DNA from: a virus
IMG/VR virus record: IMGVR_UViG_3300042477_000469
Span: 1 to 31,510 of that record
Reading direction: 5' to 3' (one strand)
DNA length: 31,510 nt
Part shown: piece after piece, positions 28,778-31,510 of the stretch
How the letters are laid out: the number at the start of each line of letters is the position of its first letter
Position numbering within the stretch: the first letter of the stretch is position 1
The notes under the pieces: model-generated
Databases searched by the model: none
The model's input: only the letters and a program-made list of their open reading frames with translations
Told to the model about the DNA's origin: nothing
Translations under genes and position numbers: made by a program

Positions 28778-29637
28778 CGATAGAAGATCTCAAGGCTAAA
28801 ATCCCGCTTCCGGAAGCAGCCCGTCGGCTGGGCATTGCTGGATTTCCCGAAGGGCCGGGGAAGATGTGCAGCCCGATCCGGCAGGGGGACGAAAACCCCA
28901 GCTTTTCTGTCTGGCAGGGGGACAAAGGGCTGGTTTGGACAGACCATGGAACCAAGGAAAGCGGTGACCAGATCACGCTGATTGAAAAGGTGCGCGGGGT
29001 ATCGTCTAAAGAAGCAATCCGGATGCTGCGCGAGTGGGCTGGTGACCTTACTCCGGTACAGGACCGGAAGGATGGGAAACCTCAGCCTAGGATTGTAAAG
29101 GTGTACGATTACTTGGATGCAGACGGAAAGCTAAGGCATCAAACGCTACGCTATGATCCAAAGATGTTTCGCCAGCGTCGCCCGGCGGCCGAGGGCGAGA
29201 GGGCTGGCAACAAACAGGCCAGCCGAGACCGGGAGGGCAACTGGTGGCTGTGGACGTTGGCCGGAATCACGCCGGTGCTGTATCGATTGCCCCAGCTGTT
29301 GGCCAATCCAGATCTGGTAGTAGGAATTTTTGAGGGCGAAAAGGACGCGGATGCAGCGGCTCTAGCAGATGGCAAGATTGCGGCTACGACCTCTCCGATG
29401 GGGGCCGGCAAGTGGCGGGATGAATATACCCAGACCCTAGCCAAAAGGAGGGTGATAATTGTGCCGGACCGGGACAAGGCCGGACAGGATCATGGACTGG
29501 CCGTGGCCAAGGCTTTGCGGGACAAGGGCGGGTGCCAAGTGCGCATCGTGCGCTGGGAGTTGCTATGGCCGTCCGCCCCCATGGATGGGAAGGTGGATTT
29601 TTATGACTGGATGGACGCGTGGCGGAGGTCGGCATGA
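28771..29637 (+). CDS. DNA primase with TOPRIM domain
   Basis: This 288-aa protein would make RNA primers for phage replication. Residues 1-90 are a degenerate CHC2-type domain: GPGKMCSPIRQGDENPSFSV (29-48) and TDHGTKESGDQITL follow the family pattern, but only one of the usual zinc ligands (C33) remains. A TOPRIM domain follows: FEGEKDADAA (E188 catalytic) and IIVPDRDKAG (D233, D235). The start is ATG 28771 overlapping the previous stop; an upstream in-frame start at 28702 would add 23 residues within the preceding gene and is less likely. The stop overlaps the helicase ATG, so the two form a primase-helicase module. Confidence 0.85.
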   Translation: MLTIEDLKAKIPLPEAARRLGIAGFPEGPGKMCSPIRQGDENPSFSVWQGDKGLVWTDHGTKESGDQITLIEKVRGVSSKEAIRMLREWAGDLTPVQDRKDGKPQPRIVKVYDYLDADGKLRHQTLRYDPKMFRQRRPAAEGERAGNKQASRDREGNWWLWTLAGITPVLYRLPQLLANPDLVVGIFEGEKDADAAALADGKIAATTSPMGAGKWRDEYTQTLAKRRVIIVPDRDKAGQDHGLAVAKALRDKGGCQVRIVRWELLWPSAPMDGKVDFYDWMDAWRRSA

Positions 29638-31247
29638 AAGACGGCCAAGTGCTGGATGCTTTATGGGAGGCGAGCGCGGATGTTTCTGATTTTATCGGAC
29701 AATCTGACGTCGGCCAGGCTGTCGTCAGCAGCGTGCTGCCAAAGATCCGGCTGCCTGGTAATGGCCACAGAATAGGGCAAACGGCAGAGGATCTGGGCAA
29801 GGCGTTGCGTGATCAGGATCTGTTTGAGAGGGACGGAATCGTGCTGATGGTCAACCGGCGAGGCCGGCTATCGGTAATGACATCGGAGAAGTTTCACAGC
29901 TGGATTGAGGATTACGTTTCCCCTTACAAGCTAGGCGAGCGCGGCGAGGAAGCCGCCAGCATGAGCGACAAGTGTGCGGCCGGGGTGCTGGCCAGTGAGC
30001 AGTTTATTCGGGAACTAAGGCCGATTCGCAGAGTGGCTACGGTAAGGCTGCCGGTAATTCGGAAGGACGGGACGCTGGAGCTTTTGCCCGAAGGCTACGA
30101 TGCGGAGACGCAGGTGCTGACGAGGTCTGAAATGGAGCTGCAGGACGACATGAGTTTGGATCAAGCCAAAGCCGTTTTTGACCAGTGGATGGTTGATTTC
30201 CCATGGCCAATCAACGAAGCCGAGGCAGTTAGATCTAGGGCTGTGGCCTTGGCGGCGATGTTTGCACCATATCTTGACCTGATGCTGGCGCCTCGGGAGC
30301 CACGTCCCGCGTTTATTTTTTCAGCTAACTCGGAAGGTGCGGGCAAGACGTTGCTGTGCCGCCTAGCGGTCTGTCCGGTGTTTGGTCCCATGAGGATTAC
30401 GGCACCCCCGGAGGGAAGCGACAGTGAGGAGCTGACTAAAGCGCTAAACGCGGCGGCCATCAGTGGTGAGCCTTATCTGGTATTTGATAACTGGAGAGGT
30501 GAAATCAAGTCGTCCAGTCTAGAGGCGTTTATTACGGCCAACGTGTGGGGTGGTCGTGTGCTGGGGCAGTCGCGAAACTTCGAGGTCGAAAAGTCCTGCC
30601 TAATCTATGTCACCGCCAACACAGCAAGGGTCAATGCAGATATGCGCCGCAGGTGCCTTCAGCTTTCCCTTCACGTGCAAGAGGCAAAGATTGAGGAACG
30701 TAAGTACAGCCGAGCGATTAGCGAGGAGGACATCTTGGCGGCGCGACCGCAGTTGTTGGGTGCTTTGTGGGCTTTTGTAAAGCATTGGGACGATCAAGGC
30801 CGTACGCCAGGATCGGTAAACCACAGTAGCTTTCCTAGATGGTCGGCGCAGGTTGGTGGCATTGTGCAGCTGGTTACCGGGATCCATCCGTGCACGGCTC
30901 CGCTTGTAAGTGCTGACGATACTTTGGCAGACATGGAGAAGCTGGTGGGTGCTGTTATGGTGGACGAGTCACAGCCTTTGCTTGAGTTTCGTCCTGCTGA
31001 GCTGATGACCAAGTCTAGGGAAATGGGTTTATTTTCTTGGGTATTGGATGAGGACCCTAGTGAGGATGATCGGCAAGTGCGCAGGGAAAGGTCTGCTTTT
31101 GGAAAGATCTTGGCTAGGTTTGACGGCCGGACGTTTGGCTTAAAAAGGTTGGAAGTAAAAGGCGAGGGCCACGCCCGCATGATTCAGATCCACCATGTTG
31201 ACCACCATGTGGCTGACCATGCTAAGTCGCAACCCGCTCCCGCTTAA
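29634..31247 (+). CDS. SF3/D5-like replicative helicase ATPase
   Basis: This 537-aa protein has a P-loop FSANSEGAGKTLL (229-241), a Walker B reading YLVFDNW (281-287) with Asp-Asn, the family block SSLEAFITANVWGGRVLGQS (about 294-313), the sensor-like VTANT (326-330) and the arginine-finger RRR at 338-340. The order matches phage and plasmid replication ATPases related to D5/SF3 helicases that unwind DNA at the origin and move the primase. It starts at ATG 29634 overlapping the primase TGA; a GTG at 29619 is possible. The last 110 residues probably bind partner or DNA, with a His-rich end (IHHVDHHVADH) partly encoded by the repeat cluster. Confidence 0.82.
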   Translation: MKDGQVLDALWEASADVSDFIGQSDVGQAVVSSVLPKIRLPGNGHRIGQTAEDLGKALRDQDLFERDGIVLMVNRRGRLSVMTSEKFHSWIEDYVSPYKLGERGEEAASMSDKCAAGVLASEQFIRELRPIRRVATVRLPVIRKDGTLELLPEGYDAETQVLTRSEMELQDDMSLDQAKAVFDQWMVDFPWPINEAEAVRSRAVALAAMFAPYLDLMLAPREPRPAFIFSANSEGAGKTLLCRLAVCPVFGPMRITAPPEGSDSEELTKALNAAAISGEPYLVFDNWRGEIKSSSLEAFITANVWGGRVLGQSRNFEVEKSCLIYVTANTARVNADMRRRCLQLSLHVQEAKIEERKYSRAISEEDILAARPQLLGALWAFVKHWDDQGRTPGSVNHSSFPRWSAQVGGIVQLVTGIHPCTAPLVSADDTLADMEKLVGAVMVDESQPLLEFRPAELMTKSREMGLFSWVLDEDPSEDDRQVRRERSAFGKILARFDGRTFGLKRLEVKGEGHARMIQIHHVDHHVADHAKSQPAPA

Positions 31248-31264
31248 TTGATTTCATTAAAAGT
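31244..31264. other. AT-rich patch with short inverted repeat
   Basis: The stretch after the helicase stop (TTAAT, 7 nt, ATTAA, then AAAG) is the only AT-rich run in this otherwise GC-rich end and lies between two groups of the ACCATG repeats. It could serve as a strand-opening element of an origin. Confidence 0.4.
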
Positions 31265-31301
31265 GTCATGGTCATCATGGTAAGTTGCCTATCCGCCTGC
31301 T

Positions 31302-31419
31302 CTTACAGCCAAAGCTCTCCAGCGCGGGCGCGTGGGCGCGCGCGCGCGTTTGGGTACGGCCTGACCATGTTGACCATGTTGCCGTGTTTGGTAGTTGCTT
31401 TGCTGTATGAGCTTACAGC
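31302..31419. repeat. CTTACAGC direct repeat pair
   Basis: The 8-mer CTTACAGC occurs at 31302-31309 and 31412-31419, 110 bp apart, within the same 3' cluster. It could be a second type of protein-binding element. At this length chance is possible. Confidence 0.5.
31322..31348. other. Alternating GC tract (Z-DNA-like)
   Basis: A run of GCGCGGGCGCGTGGG followed by alternating CG dinucleotides forms a mostly purine-pyrimidine alternating tract. It is expected to adopt left-handed or unusual structure under supercoiling. It lies within the repeat cluster between the helicase gene and the genome end. Confidence 0.55.
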
Positions 31420-31498
31420 TGAACATGGTCGTGGACATGGTCCCTGCATGGTCGGACACCATGTGGGTAAGGAATCTTTTATATGCCTGTTGTCTGCG

Positions 31499-31510
31499 GT
31501 GGCGACGACT
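31499..31510. repeat. Right copy of 12-bp terminal direct repeat (putative cos end)
   Basis: These bases are identical to positions 1-12. Joining the two ends would place the repeat cluster directly before the terminase genes, as expected at a packaging site. Confidence 0.6.

Larger units (their letters stand above)
31192..31463. repeat. Cluster of ACCATG/CATGGT repeats (candidate origin or packaging site)
   Basis: Eleven copies of ACCATG or its complement CATGGT occur at 31192, 31204, 31216, 31267, 31276, 31364, 31373, 31424, 31436, 31447 and 31458. Seven are the longer GACCATG/CATGGTC. ACCATGTTGACCA occurs twice (31192-31204 and 31364-31376), and GACCATGTT is a perfect tandem at 31363-31380. 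The copies face both ways in alternating groups. The cluster begins in the helicase 3' end and extends to within 36 bp of the genome end. Iterons for replication initiation and terminase-binding sites are the two main readings. Confidence 0.8.

Noticed and set aside
31192-31463. Repeat cluster as a CRISPR array
   Set aside because: Units are 6-13 bp, irregularly spaced and in both orientations, unlike CRISPR repeats.

Overview
This 31.5-kb window reads as a complete or near-complete temperate, long-tailed (siphovirus-like) double-stranded DNA phage genome of high GC content. The first 12 bases are repeated exactly at the last 12 bases, as expected for a genome opened at a cohesive end. A Gram-negative-type host is suggested by a spanin-like lipoprotein and two further lipoproteins. 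A member of the Verrucomicrobiota is a guess only; nothing here proves it.

Layout. (1) 73-6414: small terminase, GpA-type large terminase, a gpW-like head-tail protein, lambda-type portal, a micro-lipoprotein, a protease-scaffold fusion and the major capsid protein, closed by a strong hairpin terminator. (2) 6479-10829: three overlapping carbohydrate genes (a two-domain glycosyltransferase, a second glycosyltransferase, and a galactosyltransferase-like/sugar-epimerase fusion) inserted in the middle of the structural operon. (3) 10826-20830: head-tail completion, tail tube, tail assembly, a short tape measure, distal tail proteins and fibres, ending in an AT-rich receptor-binding module. (4) 20817-22447: a second micro-lipoprotein and the lysis cassette (two holin-like membrane proteins, an overlapping candidate spanin pair, an M15-type peptidase). 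(5) 22444-23890: a MazG-like protein, a metallophosphoesterase and a winged-helix protein. (6) 23856-25934: lysogeny region with two divergent ribbon-helix-helix regulators flanking two copies of an inverted-repeat operator, an excisionase-like gene overlapping the tyrosine integrase tail to tail, and an attP-like sequence resembling the 3' end of a tRNA or tmRNA. (7) 25869-31247: rightward early operon of very small ATGA-coupled genes leading to DNA-binding proteins, a TOPRIM primase and an SF3-like helicase. (8) 31190-31510: a dense cluster of ACCATG/CATGGT repeats, a candidate replication origin or terminase recognition site, next to the genome end.

The most unusual signals are: two unlinked micro-lipoproteins with a conserved YSDMGAAADAG motif kept through silent codon changes; a TTGACA element 13-22 nt before nine start codons that mostly lack a Shine-Dalgarno sequence; the paired ACGTAT-N3-ATACGT operators between two small repressor-like genes; and the terminal repeat cluster.
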